DNA of 64,000 bases, taken from Tumebacillus avium. Lineage in GTDB: Bacteria; Bacillota; Bacilli; Tumebacillales; Tumebacillaceae. The stretch spans positions 3,340,001 through 3,404,000 of the forward strand of contig NZ_CP021434.1 of the NCBI RefSeq assembly GCF_002162355.1. Direction: 5' to 3'. This document shows positions 38,336 through 45,732 of this stretch, in pieces. The position numbers and the translations under genes are program-made. The stretch's first letter is position 1; each line of letters starts with the position of its first letter. The notes below the pieces were generated by a model. The model worked only from the letters and a program-made list of their open reading frames with translations. It made no database searches and was not told where the DNA came from.

Positions 38336-39121
38336 ATGAAGTTAACACCGGGCAGCAAGTGGAGCAAACACCTGATTGCAGCGCAAAGCCCGGAACTGAG
38401 ACGTTATTTGCCGGAGACGAAGCTGTATTCCAAGACGGCGCTCGCCAAACTGGTCGAACGCCACGGCGTGGTCTTTGTCAAGCCGGTCTACGGTGGCGGC
38501 GGATATCGCATTTTTCGGGTCAAAAAGCTGGTTGGGCAATACGAAGTCAAGCTGGAGCATCAGAAGCGGATCTTGAGCTCGCTGGAAGCGGTGCATGCGT
38601 GGATCGAAAAGGTGCGCAAAGGCAAACGCTTTTTGGTGCAGCAAGGCGTGCCGCTGGCGAAGTGGCGGGGGCGTCCTGTCGACCTGCGGACGATCGTGCA
38701 GAAGACCGAGACGGGCGGCTGGGAAGTCACCCGGCTGTTTGCCAAAGCGGCAGGCAAGGACCTTGCCGTCACCAACATGGTCATCGGCGGCACCGCGTCG
38801 ACCATACGCGAGTATCTGCTGGGCATCGGCTACACATCGAAAAGCGCCAAAGCGGCGATCCGGCGCTTGAAAGCGATGTCGCTGCAGATCGCCCGCCACT
38901 ACGGGCGGGGGTATGCGAACGCGATCTACGGGCTGGACATCGGAATGGACCGAAACGGCAAGTTCTGGCTGATCGAAGCGAACACGGCACCGCAGCTGAG
39001 CATTTTCAAAGCGGGCAAGCTGACCCCGGAGGAGCAAAGGTCGCTGAAGCTGTGGAAGCTATATGCGAATGTGAACAAAGCGGCCGAACAGCACCGGGGC
39101 AGTTGGCGGCGCAGCAAATAA
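38336..39121 (+). CDS. YheC/YheD-family ATP-grasp protein (spore coat-associated type)
   Basis: A 261-aa protein with the YheC/D layout: an N-terminal SKHLIAAQSPELRRYLPETKL region, an ATP-grasp core (FVKPVYGGGGYRIFRV as the nucleotide loop, PVDLRTIVQK, and metal/nucleotide residues near GLDIGMDRNGKFWLIEANTAP in pieces). In B. subtilis, YheC and YheD are coat-associated and belong to the mother-cell regulon. The ligation substrate is unknown. The ATG at 38336 is preferred over 38315 since AGAGGTGAG lies between the two. A CotSA-like glycosyltransferase converges on it. Confidence 0.85.
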   Translation: MKLTPGSKWSKHLIAAQSPELRRYLPETKLYSKTALAKLVERHGVVFVKPVYGGGGYRIFRVKKLVGQYEVKLEHQKRILSSLEAVHAWIEKVRKGKRFLVQQGVPLAKWRGRPVDLRTIVQKTETGGWEVTRLFAKAAGKDLAVTNMVIGGTASTIREYLLGIGYTSKSAKAAIRRLKAMSLQIARHYGRGYANAIYGLDIGMDRNGKFWLIEANTAPQLSIFKAGKLTPEEQRSLKLWKLYANVNKAAEQHRGSWRRSK

Positions 39122-39157
39122 AGGGAGGGTGCTAGTTGAGAAGCCTCCCTTTTTTTG
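39121..39157. terminator. Terminator between ATP-grasp and glycosyltransferase genes
   Basis: AAGGGAGG (39121-39128) pairs with CCTCCCTT (39144-39151), followed by seven T. It overlaps the last codons of the convergent glycosyltransferase gene, so the 3' ends are shared. Confidence 0.85.
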
Positions 39158-40244
39158 TGCGTTCATATAGAGCGAGAAACTGCCGAGCGGTTATTTCCCA
39201 GGAAAAGTGGCGTTCGACCCAGTTCCGGCCCGATCTGCCAAGTTGTGCGGCTCGATCCGGGTCGGCCAGCAGGCGGTTGATTTCAACAGCAAAAGCGGCC
39301 GGGTTGGTAAACTCTTCAACGAGGCGTCCGCTGACATCCTGTGCGACCGATTCGGTCAGTCCCCAGCGCCCGCTCGCAACGACGGGGAGCGCAGCGGCAG
39401 ACGCTTCGAGATTGACAAGGCCAAACGCTTCCGGGAGCTGGGACGGACAGACAAACACGTCGGCCGCTGCGTAGTAGTTGGGCAACTCTGACTGCGGAAG
39501 GAAGCCAAAGAAGTGAACCGGCAACTCGGCCGCTTTTTCCCGGATTAAGTTGTGAAAAGGGTGCTCAGCGTTGCGGGGACTGCCGCCGATGATCCAGAGC
39601 ACGCTGTGCGGGTGGGCGGCGTGGACGATGCGAAAGGCGTCGAGGAGCTCGGCGATCCCTTTGCGCGGTGTGAAGCGGCCGGCGGTGAGCACGATTTGTT
39701 GCTCGGGTGTGATCTGGTGCTTGGCGCGGACTTCGGCGCGCAGAGCTGCGCCTGTTGCACGGAAGCGCGAAGGAAATTGGGCCAGGTCGATGCCGGGATG
39801 GATGACGTGGACTTTTTCTTCCGGCAGAAACGGGTAGCGGACCAGCAGGTCGCCTTGCAGGAAGCGGCTGTTGACGACCAGCGCGTCGAGGTGATGGAAT
39901 GCTTTGCGGAGGATCAGTTTGGGCAGCTCTTGAATCAGGACGTTGGAATGCAAGTTGAGCACGAGCGGGACTCGGGGGAAGGTTTTTTTGATTTTCGGGA
40001 GAAACGGGATGCGGTTCTCGATGTGGATGATGCTTGGCTCTGCGGGGTGTTTTTTCACATCGCGCAGCACATGGCGCAGGTAGGACAAGGGGTCTGATGC
40101 AGAGACGGCGTCCGTTTTGCCGTAGAGCAGGATGGGTTCGGTGCGGGAGAGTTCGCGTGCGAGATGCCAGAGATAGATCTCCACAGAGGTGCAGGGAGCC
40201 GGAGGAAAAGGGAACGTGCCAGGGGCGATGCAGCAGATGGTCAT
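39132..40244 (-). CDS. Glycosyltransferase family 4 protein (CotSA-like)
   Basis: A 370-aa GT-B fold enzyme with an N-terminal acceptor domain (ICCIAPGTFPFPPAPCTSVE) and C-terminal nucleotide-sugar domain (LTAGRFTPRKGIAELLDAF, HFFGFLPQSELPNYYAAADVFVCPS in pieces, then EAFGLVNLEASAAALPVVAS split, the E-x7-E motif). The start resembles spore coat CotSA-type transferases, which agrees with the YheC-type neighbour. Sugar and acceptor are unknown. GGGAGG precedes the ATG but lies inside a 13-bp inverted repeat (40255-40292). Confidence 0.85.
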   Translation of the reverse strand: MTICCIAPGTFPFPPAPCTSVEIYLWHLARELSRTEPILLYGKTDAVSASDPLSYLRHVLRDVKKHPAEPSIIHIENRIPFLPKIKKTFPRVPLVLNLHSNVLIQELPKLILRKAFHHLDALVVNSRFLQGDLLVRYPFLPEEKVHVIHPGIDLAQFPSRFRATGAALRAEVRAKHQITPEQQIVLTAGRFTPRKGIAELLDAFRIVHAAHPHSVLWIIGGSPRNAEHPFHNLIREKAAELPVHFFGFLPQSELPNYYAAADVFVCPSQLPEAFGLVNLEASAAALPVVASGRWGLTESVAQDVSGRLVEEFTNPAAFAVEINRLLADPDRAAQLGRSGRNWVERHFSWEITARQFLALYERTKKGRLLN

Positions 40245-40254
40245 CGGGCAGAAC

Positions 40255-40292
40255 CTCCCTCGTATACATGGATGTTGCAGTATACGAGGGAG
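40255..40292 (-). promoter_or_regulatory. 13-bp perfect inverted repeat that covers the glycosyltransferase ribosome site
   Basis: CTCCCTCGTATAC (40255-40267) and GTATACGAGGGAG (40280-40292) are perfectly complementary, with a 12-nt loop. In the leftward mRNA the 3' arm contains the GGGAGG ribosome site of the glycosyltransferase. There is no T-run after the stem in the leftward direction, which argues against a terminator. It could be an RNA switch on translation, a DNA operator, or both. Confidence 0.6.
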
Positions 40293-40319
40293 ATGCCCGT
40301 GTTGCGATTGATGCGCTGA

Positions 40320-41123
40320 TTAGGAACCGGTGCTCTGATATTTGGTGATGCTGAAGTTCCACATGCGCACGGCCAGCAGGATCAGGATCACGGCGACGAC
40401 CGGCGCGAACCAGGTCAGGAAGCCAAACGGCACCTGGTCTTGTTTGCCGAGGAACAGCAGGGACGGGTAGTAGTTCATAAAAGCGAACGGCAGGATGATC
40501 GTGACGATCCCGCGCAATACGTTGTTGAACATGTCGAGCGGATATTGCTGCACAACGCCCCACGAGAAGAGCGAGGCGGCGTTGACGATCGCCCGCGAGC
40601 GGGTGGTGAAGAAGGAGGTGCAGGCGAGAATCAGCGTCATCGTCGCTTCGACGATCGCCGAAGACAACGCGATCAGGCCGAACCAGAGGAACATCCACCA
40701 GCTCCAGTCGAGATTCAAGTTCTGGTAGCTCAGTGTCAGCATCGTCAAGGCGAGCAGCACGTCGCCGACGCCGAGGTAATGCACTTCGCGGCCGAGGAAC
40801 TGAACCAGCGGGTTGGCAGGACGGGTCAGCAGCTGGTCGAACGTGCCTTCGACGATAAACTGCTCCAGCATGTTGATGTGCCGGAAGAAGATCGCGCGAA
40901 TGCCGTGGCCGAGCAGCCAGAGGTTGTACAAAAAGACGATCTCCCAGAACAGCCAGCCGTGCAGATTCTCAAAGCGGCTGAGCAGCACCCACGAGGTGGC
41001 CAGCGTCCCGGCGTTCAAGATAAACACGCCGGCGATGCCCATCAGGAAGTCGGCCCGGTATTCGAGGCGGGCGAGGACGGCGGCACGAAGCAGCGCCATG
41101 TAAACGGTCATATTTTCGCGCAT
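40320..41123 (-). CDS. ABC-2 type transporter permease (second of two)
   Basis: A 267-aa membrane protein with six hydrophobic segments of the ABC-2 (DUF990/ABC2_membrane_6) type. It resembles the preceding permease in layout, so the pair forms a heterodimer with the ATPase gene. GGGAGGGTGAG lies just before the ATG. The gap to the preceding gene is 4 bp. Substrate unknown. Confidence 0.88.
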   Translation of the reverse strand: MRENMTVYMALLRAAVLARLEYRADFLMGIAGVFILNAGTLATSWVLLSRFENLHGWLFWEIVFLYNLWLLGHGIRAIFFRHINMLEQFIVEGTFDQLLTRPANPLVQFLGREVHYLGVGDVLLALTMLTLSYQNLNLDWSWWMFLWFGLIALSSAIVEATMTLILACTSFFTTRSRAIVNAASLFSWGVVQQYPLDMFNNVLRGIVTIILPFAFMNYYPSLLFLGKQDQVPFGFLTWFAPVVAVILILLAVRMWNFSITKYQSTGS

Positions 41124-41127
41124 GTTC

Positions 41128-41925
41128 TCACCCTCCCTGTACGACCAGATGGCGGTGGATGCGCGTCCAGATGAAGCGGGCGAGCAGGAACAAGCCGAAA
41201 ATCCACGCCGTTTGGATCACAAGATTTTGCCAGATCTCCGCCCCGGTGAACACGCCGGTGAAAATGCCAAGCGGGGTGTAGAAGACCGATTGGAATGGCA
41301 GCGCATACAAGAGCGGCTGCAAGACATCCGGGTACATCCACAGCGGAATGATCTGCCCAGAAGCAAAGCGCACCAGCGCGAAATAGGTAAACATGAAGCC
41401 GAGCAGATCGAGCGTTTTAAAGGAGATCAGGCCAAAGAGAAAGTTGCAGAAAAAGAGAATCACCCACGCCTGCAGCAAGGCGAGCGCAAACGCCAGCGCC
41501 TGCACCGGACTGGGCAGCATCAGGTCGAACAGAAAATAAGCGGCGACCAGCGGCGGGAGCAGGAAGAAGCAGACGCGGGTCACCATCAGGCCGAAGTTGC
41601 GCGCCATCATGTGCAGCATGAAATCGACCGGCTTCATCAGGTCGGACGTGATCATGCCCATCCGCACCTGGGTCTGGATGTACGTGTGTACGCCTTCGTC
41701 GATCGACAGCACGGAGCCGATCAGCATCCCGAGCACCGCATAGGTGATCATCTGGTTGAGCGTCATCACGCCAAACGAACCGGGCGTCTGCTCAAACAGC
41801 ACGCGCCACAAGGTGGCGACGACATACAACTGCAGAAACAGGCCAAGCATCTCCATCCAGAAGTTCAGGCGATAGGCCGACTGCTGGAAGAAAAGCTGCC
41901 GGCTAAACGTCCAAAACAGCGACAT
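41128..41925 (-). CDS. ABC-2 type transporter permease (first of two)
   Basis: A 265-aa protein with about six membrane helices, beginning MSLFWTFSRQLFFQQSAYRLNFW. This start, followed by alternating helices, is typical of the ABC-2 permease family that pairs with a NatA/YbhF-like ATPase. It overlaps the ATPase gene by 23 bp, with AGGAGGAG upstream of the ATG. Export of lipid-like or peptide compounds is common for the group, but the cargo here is not known. Confidence 0.88.
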   Translation of the reverse strand: MSLFWTFSRQLFFQQSAYRLNFWMEMLGLFLQLYVVATLWRVLFEQTPGSFGVMTLNQMITYAVLGMLIGSVLSIDEGVHTYIQTQVRMGMITSDLMKPVDFMLHMMARNFGLMVTRVCFFLLPPLVAAYFLFDLMLPSPVQALAFALALLQAWVILFFCNFLFGLISFKTLDLLGFMFTYFALVRFASGQIIPLWMYPDVLQPLLYALPFQSVFYTPLGIFTGVFTGAEIWQNLVIQTAWIFGLFLLARFIWTRIHRHLVVQGG

Positions 41926-42928
41926 GCGGCTCCTCCTTCTTCCGCCCGTTCATCCCGGTCTCGTAGATCTCGCGGACGATCGATTCGATCTCCGGCTCTT
42001 CGACGGTCAGGTCGCGGATGGTGTGTACCTGCGCGACTTTCATCATCACGTCGGACGCGCTCAGCACATCGCGGTTGTAGGACAGCCAGACGCGTGCTCC
42101 TTCTTCGCGCAGCACGCGGGTGCCGGGGATGTTCAGCGAGTACGGCGCATCGTCGAGCTCGACGATCAAGGTGCGCTCGGAGCCAAACTGGGATTTCAGA
42201 TGGTCGATCGAGCCGTCGTAGAGGATCTTGCCGTCGTCGATGATCGCCATGCGCTTGCACAGCTTCTCGATGTCGGTCATGTCGTGTGTGGTGAGCAGCA
42301 CGGTCACGCCGCGGTCGCGGTTGATCTCGCGGATAAAAGTGCGCAGGCGCTCTTTGGCGAGCACGTCGACGCCGATAGTCGGCTCGTCCAAAAAGAGAAT
42401 CTGCGGGTTGTGCAGCATCGCCGCTGCCAGGTCAGCACGCATGCGCTGGCCGAGCGAGAGTTGGCGCACCGGAGTGTTTTCAAACTCGTTTAGTTCGAGC
42501 AGTTCGCGGAAGGTGTTCAGGTTTTTCGTGTACAAGCTGTCCGGAATTTTGTAGATCGTCTTGAGGACTTTGTAGCTTTCGATGACGGGGATGTCCCACC
42601 AGAGCTGCGTTTTTTGTCCAAAGACGACGCCGATGTTCTGCGCGTGTTCACTGCGCTGTTTCCACGGGATGAGACCTGCGATCGAAATATCGCCGGACGT
42701 CGGGACGAGGATCCCGGTCATCATTTTGATCGACGTGGATTTGCCCGCGCCGTTCGGGCCGATGTAGCCGAGCATTTCGCCTTCCTGGACTTCGAAGGTG
42801 ATGTCGTCGACGGCGGTATGTGTCAGGTAGTTGGTATTCCACAGGTTGCGGACTCCGGAAAGGAAGCCGGTTTTGGGAATCAAGCGTTTAAATTCTTTTC
42901 GCAAATTGCGAACTTCGATCAATGCCAC
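41903..42928 (-). CDS. ABC transporter ATP-binding protein (ABC-2 exporter)
   Basis: A 341-aa ATPase with Walker A GPNGAGKS (57-64), Q-loop GVVFGQKTQLWWD, signature LSLGQRMRADLAAAM, Walker B ILFLDEPTIGVD and the switch His in LLTTHDM. A C-terminal extension (about 250-341) is present, as in YbhF-like export ATPases. The start is a GTG with GGAGG about 10 bases upstream. It is the first gene of a three-gene operon with two permeases. Confidence 0.92.
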   Translation of the reverse strand: MALIEVRNLRKEFKRLIPKTGFLSGVRNLWNTNYLTHTAVDDITFEVQEGEMLGYIGPNGAGKSTSIKMMTGILVPTSGDISIAGLIPWKQRSEHAQNIGVVFGQKTQLWWDIPVIESYKVLKTIYKIPDSLYTKNLNTFRELLELNEFENTPVRQLSLGQRMRADLAAAMLHNPQILFLDEPTIGVDVLAKERLRTFIREINRDRGVTVLLTTHDMTDIEKLCKRMAIIDDGKILYDGSIDHLKSQFGSERTLIVELDDAPYSLNIPGTRVLREEGARVWLSYNRDVLSASDVMMKVAQVHTIRDLTVEEPEIESIVREIYETGMNGRKKEEPHVAVLDV

Positions 42929-42995
42929 AGTTCATTCGCCTCCATTCCAACATGATAGCACAGTCTGGCTTGCCGCGTATGTGAGAAAGCTCGCG

Positions 42996-43036
42996 AAAAA
43001 GACCCGATCTTCTTGTGGGGAGAAGAGCGGGCCTTT
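42996..43036 (-). terminator. Terminator of the cvpA gene
   Basis: On the minus strand a stem AAAGGCCCGCTCTTCT pairs with AGAAGATCGGGTCTTT, with a few G-T or mismatched positions, and ends in TTTTT. It separates cvpA from the ABC operon. Confidence 0.75.
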
Positions 43037-43040
43037 TCGG

Positions 43041-43745
43041 TTAGAGCGCAGGAGGTGTCTGGATTGCGGTGGGAAGCAATCCGTCTGTCCCGAGCCCTTC
43101 AATCAGTGTCTGGGCGAGATGGGCGAGCGGGGGCAAGAGCTCCGAGGAGGAAATCGCCGTTTTGAGTCCTGCTGTCTGCGGCAGGTCGGCAAATGCCTGC
43201 AGCATCAGCGCGACAAAGGCCAGTTCGAACAGCACGAGGATGCCGCCGAGCAGCACGCCGCCAATCCGGTTGAGCGGGGCAGGCACGAAGTCCTGCGCCT
43301 TTTTCACCAGGAGTTTCAAGAGCAGACTGAACACTGTGAACAGCACGCCAAGCACGAGGATCAGGCCGAGCACCATGCTCATCCATTCGGTGTACGGGAG
43401 GGCGATCGCGTCCAGCAGTGGGTGGCTGGCGGCGTATTCGACCATCTGATCCCGATAGGCGGCCGGGACGCCTGCCGCTTCTAAAATCGGGCGCAGCTGC
43501 TCCGGCGGCACTTGGGTGTTGTGCAGCGATTCGGGAATCTGGCCGCCGATCATCGTCCGGACGAATTGTCCGACGCCAAGCCACGCACCCGCGAGTTGCC
43601 CGACCGGGGCAGCGAACCGGGCCGCGAGGAAGAGGGCGGCGAGATAGGCGATGATGCGGGAGGTCCCGCTTACCAGTCCGCGTGCAAAGCCAGCCCACAG
43701 GCCAAGCAGCAGCAGGACCAAAAACAACAGGTCGATCAGCGACAT
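43041..43745 (-). CDS. CvpA family membrane protein
   Basis: A 234-aa protein with four membrane helices. The N-terminus SLIDLLFLVLLLLGLWAGFARGL fits the CvpA family (colicin V production/YshB-like), and a helix near 120-150 (MSMVLGLILVLGVLFTVFSLLL) and 165-185 follow. Members affect envelope processes, but the mechanism is unclear. AAGGAGAG precedes the ATG. It lies 103 bp after rqcH on the same strand. Confidence 0.82.
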   Translation of the reverse strand: MSLIDLLFLVLLLLGLWAGFARGLVSGTSRIIAYLAALFLAARFAAPVGQLAGAWLGVGQFVRTMIGGQIPESLHNTQVPPEQLRPILEAAGVPAAYRDQMVEYAASHPLLDAIALPYTEWMSMVLGLILVLGVLFTVFSLLLKLLVKKAQDFVPAPLNRIGGVLLGGILVLFELAFVALMLQAFADLPQTAGLKTAISSSELLPPLAHLAQTLIEGLGTDGLLPTAIQTPPAL

Positions 43746-43848
43746 GGACGATTTCTCTCCTTGATCAGGTGTAAGGTTGTGGCAACTGTGTGGGTTGCTA
43801 TAGAGTACGTGACGTCCGGAATTTTTTCGTCGGGCGGTTTGGCGATTT

Positions 43849-45591
43849 TTAGGAAGTTCGCAGCGTTTCGGCCAAGCCGGCGCCGGGGGTGACGTACAAC
43901 GTCTTCTGGTTGTCGTACAGCACGAAGCCCGGCTTGGCGCCGTTTGGCTTCCAAACGTGTTTGATCAAGGTGTAGTCGACCGGCACTTGGCTTGATTCAC
44001 GGCCTTTGCTGAAATAGGCGGCCAACTGCGCCGCTTCGAGCAGCGTGCTCTCCGGGACTTCTTTGGCGCGGATGACGACGTGGCTGCCCGGGATGTCCTT
44101 GGTGTGCAGCCAGGTGTCGGTGTTGTGGGCGAACTTCATCGTCAGGTATTCGTTTTGCTTGTTGTTTTTGCCGACGAACAGCTCGATGCCGTCGGAGGAC
44201 AGATAGCGCTCCGGCTTGATCGGGGCTTCTTTTTTCTTGGGCGGCTTCTTGCCTTTGGGCAGCGGCTTTTGCTTGATTTTCAAGTAGCCTTCCGCTTGCA
44301 GCTCTTCGCGGATCTCTTCGATATCGCTCCAGGTGGCGGTGGAAAGCTGCTGCAGGACGTTTTCCAAATAGATCACTTCCGCCTGCGCTTCTGCGATCTG
44401 CTGGTGGAGGATCGGAATTGATTTCTTGACTTTGTTGTATTTCTTAAAGCAGCTCTGGGCGTTTTCGTTCGCCGAGAGGGCCGGGTCGAGCGGGATGATC
44501 AGATCGCCGAGGTTCTCATCGTAGAAGTTCTGGACGGTGACATTTTCCATGCCGCGCTCGATCTGGTAAAGGTTGGCGGTGATCAGCTCGCCGTAGATGC
44601 GGTATTGCTCCGCTTCGGACGCTTCGGCGATCATCGTCTCGAATTTGGCGATTTTGTTGGTGTTCTTCTGCAGTTCGTTGGTGAGCAGGCGCTCCAGATC
44701 CTGTGAGCGCTGGCGCAGAGCGTCCCGCCATGCTTTTTCGGAATAAAAGCGTTCGATGGCAGCGCTGATCGTGGCAAACGTCGTCGGCTCGCCTTCGACA
44801 TGGGTGAGGGCGACACAGGAGAAGGCCTTGGGGCGGTCTTCGTGGTAGATGATCGTCGGCTGGTAGCGGTGTGCGCGGCAGTCGTCGATGATGCCGGCAA
44901 ATGCTTGCCACTCTTCATCGAGTGTGGGGGTATCGGTGCCGAGGCGGTGTTTGATCTCTTTGGCCAGAAGCGGCGAGATCCCGGTGAAGCTGCCAACTAA
45001 AAATTTGTCAAAGGCGAGGTCGGCCTGCTCGTCGCGCAGGGCTTGGAAGCGGCCGAGCGAGACGTCAAACGGGTTCTCTTTGCCTTGCTCAGGCGGCTCG
45101 ACGTATGTACGGCCGGGCAGCACTTCGCGGTGACGGGAGGTGCCGTAGTTGACGTGGACGAGGGAGTCGAGGATGCGGTTCTCCGCCGGGTCGAGCAGGA
45201 TGACGTTGGAGTGCCGCCCCATGATCTCCACGACGAGAATGCGTTCGGTCAGGTCGCCGAGCTCATCGCGGTTCTCGATGGCGATGTGCAAAATGCGCTC
45301 ATTGCCTTGCTGTTCGATGCGGGTGATGCGGCCGCCTTCGCAGTGTTTGCGCAGGAGCATGCAGAACATCGGCGGTTCGGAAGGGTTGTGGCCTTTGTAG
45401 TCCTGCACGAGATGCGCGCGCGGGAAAGAGGCGTTCGCGGTCAGGAGCAGCTTGTAGTTCTGGCCGCCGCGGCGGATGTGCAGCAGCAGATCGCGGTCGA
45501 GCGGCTGGTAAATTTTATCGACACGGCCGGTCAAAAGCAGTTCGGACAATTCGTGTGCAACAGCTTGTAAGACGATGCCGTCAAATGCCAT
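43849..45591 (-). CDS. rqcH: Ribosome quality control protein RqcH (NFACT / FbpA family)
   Basis: A 580-aa protein that binds stalled 50S subunits with peptidyl-tRNA and directs C-terminal alanine tailing of the nascent chain. The NFACT-N domain begins MAFDGIVLQAVAHELSELLLTGRVDKIYQ in pieces, a coiled-coil middle spans about 280-430, and the NFACT-R domain carries DTWLHTKDIPGSHVVIR and the DYTLIKHVWKPNGAKPGFV end. Where B. subtilis RqcH has the Asp97-Arg98 pair, this protein reads GNERI (Glu98-Arg99). AGAGGTGAT precedes the ATG. In B. subtilis the gene (yloA) points the same way as yloB; here it points away. Confidence 0.92.
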   Translation of the reverse strand: MAFDGIVLQAVAHELSELLLTGRVDKIYQPLDRDLLLHIRRGGQNYKLLLTANASFPRAHLVQDYKGHNPSEPPMFCMLLRKHCEGGRITRIEQQGNERILHIAIENRDELGDLTERILVVEIMGRHSNVILLDPAENRILDSLVHVNYGTSRHREVLPGRTYVEPPEQGKENPFDVSLGRFQALRDEQADLAFDKFLVGSFTGISPLLAKEIKHRLGTDTPTLDEEWQAFAGIIDDCRAHRYQPTIIYHEDRPKAFSCVALTHVEGEPTTFATISAAIERFYSEKAWRDALRQRSQDLERLLTNELQKNTNKIAKFETMIAEASEAEQYRIYGELITANLYQIERGMENVTVQNFYDENLGDLIIPLDPALSANENAQSCFKKYNKVKKSIPILHQQIAEAQAEVIYLENVLQQLSTATWSDIEEIREELQAEGYLKIKQKPLPKGKKPPKKKEAPIKPERYLSSDGIELFVGKNNKQNEYLTMKFAHNTDTWLHTKDIPGSHVVIRAKEVPESTLLEAAQLAAYFSKGRESSQVPVDYTLIKHVWKPNGAKPGFVLYDNQKTLYVTPGAGLAETLRTS

Positions 45592-45606
45592 GTTAGATCA
45601 CCTCTA

Positions 45607-45642
45607 TATAAGAAAAGGCACTTCCGCCAAGGGGAACGTGCC
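45607..45642 (-). promoter_or_regulatory. Hairpin plus T-run at the 5' end of the rqcH transcript
   Basis: On the minus strand GGCACGTTCC (45642-45633) pairs with GGAAGTGCC (45625-45617) with one bulged G, followed by TTTTCTT. It begins about 6-7 nt after the predicted start site of the rqcH promoter. It has the shape of a terminator, so it may be an attenuator, or a 5' stabilising hairpin. Confidence 0.55.
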
Positions 45643-45654
45643 AGTGTTTACGCC

Positions 45655-45683
45655 ATTATACTTGGGATTTGGCGGCATGGCAA
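45655..45683 (-). promoter_or_regulatory. Strong sigma-A-type promoter of rqcH
   Basis: On the minus strand TTGCCA (45683-45678), 17 bp, TATAAT (45660-45655). It overlaps the rightward promoter of the aldo/keto reductase gene, so the two must compete. Confidence 0.8.
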
Positions 45684-45696
45684 TGGGTGCTATACT
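45669..45696 (+). promoter_or_regulatory. Promoter of the aldo/keto reductase gene
   Basis: TTGGCG (45669-45674), 16 bp, TATACT (45691-45696) with a TG extension (TGCTATACT). The start site would be about 45703, 30 bp before the ATG. Confidence 0.75.
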
Positions 45697-45732
45697 GAAA
45701 GAACCAGTGTTGGAAGAGAAAGGGGCAGCGGG

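Noticed and set aside
40255..40292. Terminator of the ABC-2 operon
   Set aside because: The stem is perfect but no T-run follows on the transcribed strand, and the 3' arm contains the next gene's ribosome site.
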